Of a stretch of DNA of 62,882 bases, positions 51,540 to 59,337 are shown in pieces. The stretch spans positions 1 to 62,882 of the forward strand of contig PACC02000080.1 in assembly GCA_002699695.2 (NCBI GenBank), given 5' to 3'. How positions within the stretch are numbered: the stretch's first letter is position 1; each line of letters opens with the position of its first letter. Below the pieces are notes generated by a model. It did not search any database. It saw only the letters and a program-made list of their open reading frames with translations, and was not told where the DNA came from. Source of the stretch: Paracoccaceae bacterium. GTDB taxonomy: Bacteria; Pseudomonadota; Alphaproteobacteria; Rhodobacterales; Rhodobacteraceae. The position numbers and the translations under genes are program-made.

Positions 51540-51623
51540 ATGATTGCTAAGTCACATGTTCCAAAAGAATTGAGTCCAATATGGAATTTAGGTAAAGATT
51601 TATGGGATTTGTTGATAAGGTGA
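51540..51623 (+). CDS. Possible 27-residue leader ORF before clpA
   Basis: ATG at 51540 to TGA at 51623, reading MIAKSHVPKELSPIWNLGKD... and ending LIR. AAAGGA lies 8 bases before the ATG, better than the ribosome binding site of clpA itself, which starts 40 bp downstream. It is too short to be ClpS and has no known family; it holds two tryptophans. Either a leader peptide, an unannotated small protein, or chance. Confidence 0.3.
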   Translation: MIAKSHVPKELSPIWNLGKDLWDLLIR

Positions 51624-51663
51624 AAGTTGATAGAATTGTTATAATTATTTAATTGGTGTTACA

Positions 51664-53985
51664 ATGCCGTCTTTTTCCAAATCATTAGAAAACTGTATCC
51701 ACTCAGCTCTCGGGATTGCTAATGAGCATCAGCATGAGCTAACAACACTGGAACATTTACTGTTAGCCCTTTTAGATGAACCTGATGCATCACAAGTCAT
51801 GAGAGCTTGTAATGTGGAATTAGAAAAGCTCCGTAAATCCGTTTCAGAATTTATTAAAAATGAGCTTGGAAACTTGGTTAGCCAAGTCGAAGGCACGGAA
51901 TCAGTACCAACAACTGGATTCCAGAGGGTAATACAAAGAGCAGCAATACATGTTCAGAGTTCCGGAAGAAATGAAGTTACAGGAGCAAATGTTTTAGTTG
52001 CAATATTTGCTGAAAGAGAGAGTAATGCTGCATTTTTTTTACAAGAGCAAGAAATGACAAGATACGACGCTGTCAACTTTATAGCTCATGGAGTAGCAAA
52101 AAATCCTAATTTTTCAGAAGACAAGAGAATTTCAGGAGTTAACGACGAAATTGAGGAGACAACTGAGGATGAAAAATTAGAGAAAGAGTCTGCTTTAACC
52201 AAATATTGCATAAATCTGAATGATAGTGCTAAGGAAGGTAAAATCGATCCTCTAATCGGACGGGATAAAGAAATTGAAAGATGCATCCAAGTTCTTTGCA
52301 GGCGTAGAAAGAATAATCCCATCCTTGTAGGAGATCCTGGCGTAGGTAAAACTGCTATTGCAGAAGGTCTAGCAAGACAAATTGTCCACGGCGAAACCCC
52401 GAAAGTTCTTTCACAAGCAACAATTTTCTCTTTGGATATGGGGGCCCTATTAGCTGGAACAAGATATAGGGGAGATTTTGAGGAAAGGCTGAAAAATGTT
52501 CTCAAAGAGTTAGAAGAGCACCCAAATGCTGTATTTTTCATCGACGAAATCCATACAGTTATTGGCGCTGGTGCCACTACTGGAGGTGCCATGGACGCTT
52601 CAAATTTGCTCAAACCTTCCCTTCAGTCTGGCAACCTTAAGTGTATGGGTTCAACAACTTACAAGGAATATAGACAACATTTTGAGAAAGATAGGGCTCT
52701 TGCGAGAAGATTTCAAAAGATTGACATAGAAGAACCCACACCAGACCAGGCAATTGAAATAGTTAATGGTTTAAAACAATATTTTGAAGAGCATCATGAT
52801 GCTAGATATACTGCTGAAGCTATTAAGGCTTCAATCGATTTATCTATCAAGCACATTCACGATAGGAAACTACCAGACAAAGCAATAGACGTAATAGATG
52901 AGGCAGGTGCGGCCCAAATGCTACTGCCTGAGAAAAAAAGAAAAAAGACAATTGGAGCTAAGGAAATTGAGACTGTTGTAGCGAAAATTGCACGAATCCC
53001 ACCAAAGAGCGTTTCAAAAACAGATGCTGAAATGTTATCTAATCTTGCTAGCTCTTTAAAACGGGTGGTTTTTGGACAGAACAAGGCAATTGATGCTTTA
53101 ACATCGGCTATTAAGCTAGCAAGAGCAGGTCTAAGAGAACCAGAAAAGCCTATCGGCAACTATCTCTTTTCTGGGCCTACAGGTGTAGGAAAAACCGAAG
53201 TTGCAAGACAACTAGCAGATTGTCTTGGGATTGAGCTTATCAGGTTTGATATGTCAGAATATATGGAAAAACATGCCGTTTCCCGACTGATCGGGGCTCC
53301 CCCCGGATATGTTGGCTTTGATCAAGGTGGCGTACTTACAGACAAAATAGATCAACATCCTCACTCAATTTTACTATTAGACGAAATAGAAAAAGCACAC
53401 CCAGATATTTTTAATATCTTACTACAAGTAATGGATCATGGAAAATTGACTGATCATAATGGAAGGTCAGTAGATTTTAGGAATGTAGTTTTGATCATGA
53501 CTTCAAATGCTGGAGCAATAGAACAAGCTAGCGCCGCCATGGGCTTTGGTAGAGATAGAAGGGAAGGAGAAGATACACAGGCAATAGAGAAAACCTTCAG
53601 TCCAGAATTTCGAAATAGACTTGATGCAGTAATCAGCTTTGCTCCTTTATCAAAACCAGTCATAATGAGAGTTGTGGAAAAATTTATTCTACAATTAGAA
53701 GCTCAACTTATGGATAAAAACGTTACATTCGAATTGAACATAAAAGCCTCAGAATGGTTGGCAAGCAATGGATATGACGAGAAAATGGGGGCACGTCCGC
53801 TTTCCAGATTAATCCAAGATTGCATTAAAAAACCGCTAGCTGAAGATTTATTATTTGGGAAACTTACCAAGGGCGGTTTAGTGAAAGTATGTATTAAGAA
53901 TGGTGCCATCCATTTGGATATTTCCCCACCAGACAAACCCAGGCTTTCCTCCAACAAACCTCCACCGCTTTTAACAGCAAAATGA
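51664..53985 (+). CDS. clpA: ATP-dependent Clp protease ATP-binding subunit ClpA
   Basis: Hexameric AAA+ unfoldase that feeds proteins to ClpP. 773 residues: double Clp-N repeat (about 1-145), first AAA domain with GDPGVGKTAIAEG, second with GPTGVGKTEVARQ and LLDEIEKAHPD, then the C-terminal D2-small domain (GYDEKMGARPLSRLI). The middle coiled coil of ClpB is absent, which separates it from ClpB. No clpS lies next to it. It is convergent with the OmpA-like gene. Confidence 0.95.
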   Translation: MPSFSKSLENCIHSALGIANEHQHELTTLEHLLLALLDEPDASQVMRACNVELEKLRKSVSEFIKNELGNLVSQVEGTESVPTTGFQRVIQRAAIHVQSSGRNEVTGANVLVAIFAERESNAAFFLQEQEMTRYDAVNFIAHGVAKNPNFSEDKRISGVNDEIEETTEDEKLEKESALTKYCINLNDSAKEGKIDPLIGRDKEIERCIQVLCRRRKNNPILVGDPGVGKTAIAEGLARQIVHGETPKVLSQATIFSLDMGALLAGTRYRGDFEERLKNVLKELEEHPNAVFFIDEIHTVIGAGATTGGAMDASNLLKPSLQSGNLKCMGSTTYKEYRQHFEKDRALARRFQKIDIEEPTPDQAIEIVNGLKQYFEEHHDARYTAEAIKASIDLSIKHIHDRKLPDKAIDVIDEAGAAQMLLPEKKRKKTIGAKEIETVVAKIARIPPKSVSKTDAEMLSNLASSLKRVVFGQNKAIDALTSAIKLARAGLREPEKPIGNYLFSGPTGVGKTEVARQLADCLGIELIRFDMSEYMEKHAVSRLIGAPPGYVGFDQGGVLTDKIDQHPHSILLLDEIEKAHPDIFNILLQVMDHGKLTDHNGRSVDFRNVVLIMTSNAGAIEQASAAMGFGRDRREGEDTQAIEKTFSPEFRNRLDAVISFAPLSKPVIMRVVEKFILQLEAQLMDKNVTFELNIKASEWLASNGYDEKMGARPLSRLIQDCIKKPLAEDLLFGKLTKGGLVKVCIKNGAIHLDISPPDKPRLSSNKPPPLLTAK

Positions 53986-54015
53986 CGCAAGGTTTTCCAA
54001 AGAGCTCTAAGCGGA

Positions 54016-55986
54016 CTATCGCTCTGTTAGCTTAATTTCTATTCTTCGGTTTCGGGCCAGAGAATTCTCAGTATCTCCAAGATCAATAGGTTGGAATTCA
54101 CCAAATCCTGCAGCAGCAAAACGCCTTGCAGGCAAGCCTTCCTGATAAACAAAATACCTTACAACAGACAATGCTCTTGCTTGACTTAACTCCCAATTAT
54201 CTTTGAAATTAACTTCAGATAAAAACTTAGTTTTATCAGTGTGTCCATCTACCCGAAGAATCCAATCAATGTTCTCTGGAATATCTTCCAGAATTTTCTT
54301 AATAACGATTGCTATTTGTGCCAGCTCACGCATTCCGGTTACTTCAAGTTCATCCGAACCACTATTAAATAAGATTTCAGATGGAAGCAAAAACCGATCC
54401 CCAACAATTTTGACACCTTTATTGGTTCCTAATATCTGTCGCAAATTACCAAAAAATTCAGACCGGTAATTCTTTAATTCATGAGCTTCAGCTTCTAATT
54501 TTTTAAGCCTCTCTGCCTCTAACTTCGCACTCTTTTTCTGTTCCAAAACAACTTGTGCTAAAGCAGCATTTAAGCGGCCACCCAAATTCTCTACCTGCGC
54601 CTTTGTTTCAATATCTTTTTGTTCATAATCTTCCAAAAGATTCTGTAATTCATTCAACTGGTTGGCCAAAGAAATTGTTTCTTCATTTAAGTTTTTGACC
54701 CGTTCAAGTGAAATCTTTTGGCTGCTCTCATTGGACAGCACTTGAGACCGGAGCTTAGAAATTGCGGACTCCCTAATTTTTAAAAGATCTGAAGTTCTTA
54801 CCAATTGTGATTTAAGTAAATTTTTGTCTCTAACCAAATTAATATTGCTCTCCTCCATCATTTTCTTTGCTATCTCAGATGCAGCTATTAATTCCAAGTT
54901 ATCTAACGCCCTTTTTCTTTCTTCTTCGAGTGATAGCGTCGCTAATTCCAGTTCTTCTCGCGATTCAGCTAAATTTCTTCGCATTTCTTGCAATGCTAAT
55001 TTTTCAACTAATATCTGTCTTTCAGATTCATCCAATTTTTTAGCTGATTGCTTCCTTAACTTCTCTTTAGCAATAGTTTCTAATAAAAGTTCTTTCTCCT
55101 TATCTGATAATTCTTTCTCTTTATTCTCTAAATCTTTGATCAATTGATTCCTTGCAAATTTTGTTTCCTCTAAATCTTCTTCAAGCAGAACTATTTTTCT
55201 TGAAGAATCTTCTACTAACTCTGATTTAGCTATCACACGATTTTTCAAATTTTCAATCGCCGCCTGCTTAATCAAGCTTTCTCTTTCTGATGAAGTAAGG
55301 CTTTCTTTTGTTTCTTTAAGATTTTCATAAGCTAGCACCAGAGCCAAATCTTTTTGATTTAAACTGCTCTGAAGTCCTTTCTTTTCTTTTCCTACTTCAT
55401 TTAAATTTAATCTCAAACCTTTAACCATTGCTTCCAAAGCTTCTACCCTAGCTGCAGCTAACCGAGCTGTTTCTTTTTCTGCATCAATCTCTTCCCTAGC
55501 TGAAGCTAGGGCTAACTTGGAGGCTTCCAATCTAGAGACTTCCTTATTTAAGCGATTATCTTTTTGTTCAATTTGGGTGAGCAATTGAGTTCTTCTAGCT
55601 ATAAGACTTGCAACTCTGACTTCAAAATCAGATATTTTGACACTTGCCAAATCCAAATTCTTAATAGCATTCTTAAGTCTTTGAGATCTATCAAGAGTTA
55701 TTTCCCTCTGCATTTCCAACTCTTGCTTAATTAGTAAGTTGGTGGAGTTTAGTTTCTGATATCGCTCTTTTTGCCCTCCTAAATCTGCAATTAGCTGTGA
55801 AACCTCAGCCTCTAGCTTGGTCAATTCTGACTCTTGGCCAGAAATTTTTTCCCTAAACACTGTCTGAATAATCATGAAAATGGATAGTACAAACATAAGT
55901 ACAAGCAATAATGCTGTCATCGCATCTACAAAACCAGGCCAAATGTTTGTTGTAAATCTATTACCAGATCGACGTAATAATGCCAT
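54016..55986 (-). CDS. OmpA/MotB-domain envelope protein with a very long coiled coil
   Basis: 656 residues. A single transmembrane helix near 22-44 is preceded by WPGFVDAMTALLLVL; D21 sits where MotB and ExbD carry their proton-binding aspartate. From about 47 to 500 the sequence is almost continuous charged coiled coil (KELSDKEKELLLE, NLAESREELELA). The C-terminal OmpA domain (about 515-656) has ILFNSGSDEL, VDGHTDK, NWELSQARALSVVRYF and AAGFGEFQPID for peptidoglycan binding. It starts 5 bp after the MotA/TolQ-like gene, its evident partner. Such pairs occur in other Alphaproteobacteria; their role is not established to my knowledge. Confidence 0.9.
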   Translation of the reverse strand: MALLRRSGNRFTTNIWPGFVDAMTALLLVLMFVLSIFMIIQTVFREKISGQESELTKLEAEVSQLIADLGGQKERYQKLNSTNLLIKQELEMQREITLDRSQRLKNAIKNLDLASVKISDFEVRVASLIARRTQLLTQIEQKDNRLNKEVSRLEASKLALASAREEIDAEKETARLAAARVEALEAMVKGLRLNLNEVGKEKKGLQSSLNQKDLALVLAYENLKETKESLTSSERESLIKQAAIENLKNRVIAKSELVEDSSRKIVLLEEDLEETKFARNQLIKDLENKEKELSDKEKELLLETIAKEKLRKQSAKKLDESERQILVEKLALQEMRRNLAESREELELATLSLEEERKRALDNLELIAASEIAKKMMEESNINLVRDKNLLKSQLVRTSDLLKIRESAISKLRSQVLSNESSQKISLERVKNLNEETISLANQLNELQNLLEDYEQKDIETKAQVENLGGRLNAALAQVVLEQKKSAKLEAERLKKLEAEAHELKNYRSEFFGNLRQILGTNKGVKIVGDRFLLPSEILFNSGSDELEVTGMRELAQIAIVIKKILEDIPENIDWILRVDGHTDKTKFLSEVNFKDNWELSQARALSVVRYFVYQEGLPARRFAAAGFGEFQPIDLGDTENSLARNRRIEIKLTER

Positions 55987-55991
55987 GGTCG

Positions 55992-57194
55992 CTATTCTTT
56001 TTGTTTTCTATCGCTGTTATTAGCCAGTTTTAAAATAGCATTCGACAAAAGCGCTAAGTCTTCCCGTAGCTCTGTTAGATTTTCCTGTCTCCCAGAAGCT
56101 AACTCATCAAAAATCTTTGCCAACTGTACATCAATATTCCTAATCCTAGCCCTAAACTCAGTATCAGAATTATTTTCTATCTCTATATAACTTCTAATTA
56201 GAGTTACTAGATTTTCTTGATTTTCAATCAAAGAACCTAAATTCACTGACCCATCAATTTGTTGGTCTAGAAATTTACTTTCCTTAGTTCCAAAATTTGA
56301 AATTCTCGACTCAATTGTCTTTATTAACTCACCTACTTTAATTTGGGTATTGACTGCATGTGCCTCATGATTTTGTAACAAGTCGACCAGATATCCCATT
56401 TTCTTATTAAAAAACATTTCTTGAGATTTTGAGCTTCCTATTTCTTCAATGACTTGATCAGATTCATATGAACTTTGTCCTATCTTACTTATCGACGAAA
56501 GCCATTCTTCCAGCTCCATATAAAAGCGATTCTGCCCATGACCCGCAAACAATTCGAGAAGTCCGACCACTAAACTCCCAGCTAAACCAAGTAAGGAGGA
56601 TGCAAATGCAGTTCCCATTCCCCCCAACTGTGATTCTAGTCCGCTCATCAAACCTTCAAAAGCATCTAAGCCAGTTTGTCCTTCTTTTGGAGCAAGAGAT
56701 TTGATTGTTTCAACTACAGCTGGAACGGTGGTTGCCAACCCATAAAAGGTTCCCAACAAACCCAAGAAGATTAGTAAATTCACTATATATCGAGTTATAT
56801 CCCTAACTTCATCTAACCGAGTAGCTACAGAGTCTAGTATTGATCTTGCTGACAAAGCATTGATATTTCTTCGAGATTTCTTGTCGCGTAACAAAGCTTC
56901 CAATGATGCAAGAATTCGGGGCGGTTTTGCAAACTCGTGACCTGGGCGCTCAGAAACAAAGCCTTCAATCCAGTATACTGAACTTACTAAAATATATACC
57001 TGCCAAAAACATGCCAAGACGCCTAAAAGGAACACACTTAGGATAAACCCATTCAAATATGGGGATGATAAGAAAATAGGAGCTACAGCTGGGAATAACA
57101 AATAAGCCACAAGCGAAACAGCGACTAAAACAAGAATCATAAGTCCAGTTTGTCTCGTGGGCTGACTGAATTCTAACGCCCTCTGGTTTTTCAA
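55992..57194 (-). CDS. MotA/TolQ/ExbB-type proton channel subunit
   Basis: About 400 residues. Four hydrophobic helices: two near the N-terminus (GLMILVLVAVSLVAYLLF; ILSVFLLGVLACFWQV), then IFLGLLGTFYGLATTVPAV and MGTAFASSLLGLAGSLVVGLL, the MotA/ExbB signature helices. A cytoplasmic helical tail of about 170 residues follows. The track starts at TTG 57230 without a ribosome binding site; the TTG at 57194 has GGAGG four bases before it and is used here, though 57230 remains possible. Partner of the adjacent OmpA-domain protein. No flagellar or tol genes are nearby. Confidence 0.87.
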   Translation of the reverse strand: MKNQRALEFSQPTRQTGLMILVLVAVSLVAYLLFPAVAPIFLSSPYLNGFILSVFLLGVLACFWQVYILVSSVYWIEGFVSERPGHEFAKPPRILASLEALLRDKKSRRNINALSARSILDSVATRLDEVRDITRYIVNLLIFLGLLGTFYGLATTVPAVVETIKSLAPKEGQTGLDAFEGLMSGLESQLGGMGTAFASSLLGLAGSLVVGLLELFAGHGQNRFYMELEEWLSSISKIGQSSYESDQVIEEIGSSKSQEMFFNKKMGYLVDLLQNHEAHAVNTQIKVGELIKTIESRISNFGTKESKFLDQQIDGSVNLGSLIENQENLVTLIRSYIEIENNSDTEFRARIRNIDVQLAKIFDELASGRQENLTELREDLALLSNAILKLANNSDRKQKE

Positions 57195-57331
57195 ACTTCC
57201 TCCATAAAAACGATTAAGATCCCAAAACAAACTATCTTTTTATTTAGATAATTGAAGATTCTAATACATTATATTAAAAAAAATATCTGTATTCACCAAA
57301 TAATTATTTTCAATTGACACATATATATCTT

Positions 57332-57360
57332 TTGACACCCAATATATCTCCAAATTTAAA
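57332..57360 (+). promoter_or_regulatory. Putative promoter of the DUF2125 gene
   Basis: TTGACA (57332-57337), 17 bp, TTTAAA (57355-57360), with a start near 57367 and ATG at 57375. A second TTGACA lies at 57314. The leader would be very short, about 8 bases. Confidence 0.4.
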
Positions 57361-57374
57361 AACCTAAAGCCATT

Positions 57375-58151
57375 ATGTTAAAATTCTCTATAAGCATATT
57401 CTTGATTCTGACAATCCTTGTGACAATTTTTTGGAGAGAAAAAGTATCCAGTCAAGAAAAACTAATAGCAGAACAGTTGAGCAGTAATAGTAAGCTAAAT
57501 TTTGAAATCAGCTATGCTTTAAAAACTAGTGGGTTCCCCAATAGAACCGATACAGAAATTCAAGAACTTGAAATAACAGAAAGGAATCACCAAAATAATT
57601 TCACAGTAAATAGAATTCTAATAATGTCTTTAATCTACAATTCTGACAAATACATTCTTAGTATTAACCCTCCTGTACAACTAAGGATTGACGATAATGT
57701 GTTAGAAGTCCCAAACGGCACCTTAGAGATAAGTATTTCAAAAAAAAAAGGAACATTCACCCTCCATGGGGAAAACCTAATTACTCATATAAATGGAAAA
57801 GATTTGCTAACCATCAAAGATCTAATATTTGCCACAAGATCTCTAAGAAAAAAATCTCCTAAACATCGTGAGCTTTTTATAAAAATTCAGGAGCTTTACT
57901 TTACTAGATTTAACGATGAATCCACGAAAAAGCATAAAAATATAACTTTCACTTTTGTTCTTTCAAAAAATCTCATTGAATTATTAGGCCTCAATAGAAT
58001 ACCCTTTCTTGGAGAAAAAATAACTAGAGCTGGCTCTGCTACTCAGGTTACCGTGGAGGTGCTTAAGACAAACCTTGATATTGAGAAAGACCTTCCTGCA
58101 CTACCATCAGTATTAAGAGAACTCCTTCATTCTTCTCAAGTGTATCCCTAA
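57375..58151 (+). CDS. DUF2125-like membrane-anchored protein
   Basis: 258 residues with an N-terminal hydrophobic anchor (about 3-20) and a beta-rich remainder. SGFPNRTDTEIQELEI near 51 and LIMSLIYNSDKYILSINPP near 82 follow the DUF2125 pattern (G-F/Y-P-x-R then a YxPxxxx-P strand); it is shorter than most family members. The family is alphaproteobacterial, periplasm-facing and uncharacterised, and often borders prephenate dehydrogenase, as here. It is divergent from the MotA-like gene and convergent with tyrC. Confidence 0.72.
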   Translation: MLKFSISIFLILTILVTIFWREKVSSQEKLIAEQLSSNSKLNFEISYALKTSGFPNRTDTEIQELEITERNHQNNFTVNRILIMSLIYNSDKYILSINPPVQLRIDDNVLEVPNGTLEISISKKKGTFTLHGENLITHINGKDLLTIKDLIFATRSLRKKSPKHRELFIKIQELYFTRFNDESTKKHKNITFTFVLSKNLIELLGLNRIPFLGEKITRAGSATQVTVEVLKTNLDIEKDLPALPSVLRELLHSSQVYP

Positions 58152-58211
58152 ATTGAATCGAAATCTTAGTAACTAAAAGTCAGATTAATATAAGAAAAAT
58201 AAAAAACTATT

Positions 58212-59117
58212 TTATCGTCCTTCTCGACCAAAATTTTCCTTAGGTGTGTCTTGACCTGCTTCAATTATGCTACGTCGGACCTTACGGGTTCTTTCAAAGT
58301 ATTCCTGCAAAAATTTACTGTCTTTTCGTCTAATGGCACTCTGCAATGCGAATAGTTCCTCAGTAAATCGACCCAAGATTTCCAAAGCTGCATCTTTATT
58401 ATTAATGAATATGTCTCGCCACATAATAGGATCAGAAGCAGCTAACCTAGTAAAATCACGAAATCCTGCTGCAGAATAATTGATTACTTCTGATTTGGTA
58501 ACCTTTGAAAATTCATCAGCCACACCCACCATTGTAAAAGCTATCAAATGAGGCGCATGAGAAGTTACAGACAAAACTAAATCATGATGATTAGCATCCA
58601 TTTCCTTAACCTGAGCACCTAGTGACTCCCAAAATTCCTTCACCTTCTTAGTTGCCTCAATCGGAGTCTGGGTAGTGGGTGTTAATATGCACCAACGACC
58701 ATTAAATAAGGTTGAAAAACCTGCTTCTGGGCCAGAATTCTCGGTCCCGGCAATAGGATGAGCTGGGACAAAAGGAATTCCTTTTGGGATGATGGTATTT
58801 ATTGTTTTGATAACACTAGACTTAACTGACCCTACATCACTAACCACTACCCCTTTAGCCAGATGGGGAGCAGCTATCCTCATTGTATCTTTCATTGCTC
58901 CAACAGGCACACAAATGATGACCAGATCTGCTTCGGAAACACAGTTCGCCACGGTATCATGTACTTGGCAAAAGCCAATTTTCTTAGCTTTCTTACGGGT
59001 TTTTTCAGACCTGGAAAAGCCTGTTATTTTTATTTCTGGAAACCTCTCTCTTAATGCTAAAGCAATAGAGGATGCGATTAAACCTAATCCCAGTAAGGCA
59101 ACATGTTTAAATGGCAT
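58212..59117 (-). CDS. tyrC: Prephenate/arogenate dehydrogenase
   Basis: NAD(P)-dependent step of tyrosine synthesis. 301 residues: LLGLGLIASSIALAL (9-23) is the nucleotide fold, SDVGSVK and HPIAGTENSGPEAG the conserved substrate-site motifs, and AAGFRDFTRLAASDPIMWRDI the C-terminal helical domain signature. No fused chorismate mutase. hisC, a frequent neighbour in the class, is not adjacent. Whether it uses prephenate, arogenate or both cannot be told from this. Confidence 0.92.
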   Translation of the reverse strand: MPFKHVALLGLGLIASSIALALRERFPEIKITGFSRSEKTRKKAKKIGFCQVHDTVANCVSEADLVIICVPVGAMKDTMRIAAPHLAKGVVVSDVGSVKSSVIKTINTIIPKGIPFVPAHPIAGTENSGPEAGFSTLFNGRWCILTPTTQTPIEATKKVKEFWESLGAQVKEMDANHHDLVLSVTSHAPHLIAFTMVGVADEFSKVTKSEVINYSAAGFRDFTRLAASDPIMWRDIFINNKDAALEILGRFTEELFALQSAIRRKDSKFLQEYFERTRKVRRSIIEAGQDTPKENFGREGR

Positions 59118-59337
59118 TTTTTATCCCCATGAAATATATCATCTTACCTATCACCCTCCCTCAATCTTCTACTGTGCCAACACTAATCCCTTTTATAAAT
59201 TGAGGGGTTGAGATACTAAGATTCGATTTTATGCCGAACCTTCTTTATGCATTACTCTTTAGTATTGATTAAAAAAAGTTGAATAGCTCTATATGACTTT
59301 TTAGAAAAAAATGAAATATTAAATTCCTTTAGAAAGG

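Larger units (their letters stand above)
51332..51663 (+). other. Gene-poor gap between gloB and clpA
   Basis: 332 bp with no ORF in the track. In many Alphaproteobacteria clpS sits just before clpA; no ClpS-like coding sequence is present here in any frame I read. The right half holds a TTGACA at 51488-51493 and a 27-codon ORF (separate entries). The left half is AT-rich, with a GC-richer patch at 51417-51455 (CTGCAGAGG ... CCCCTGGGCTC) of no recognised RNA family. Confidence 0.5.

Noticed and set aside
51332-51663. Degraded clpS or phasin gene
   Set aside because: No frame shows ClpS or phasin motifs, and remnants would be expected to be longer than the 27-codon frame.
54016-57194. Zorya-type antiphage system
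   Set aside because: Only ZorA/ZorB-like architecture is present; there is no ZorC, ZorD or ZorE and the flanks are core genes with no mobile elements.
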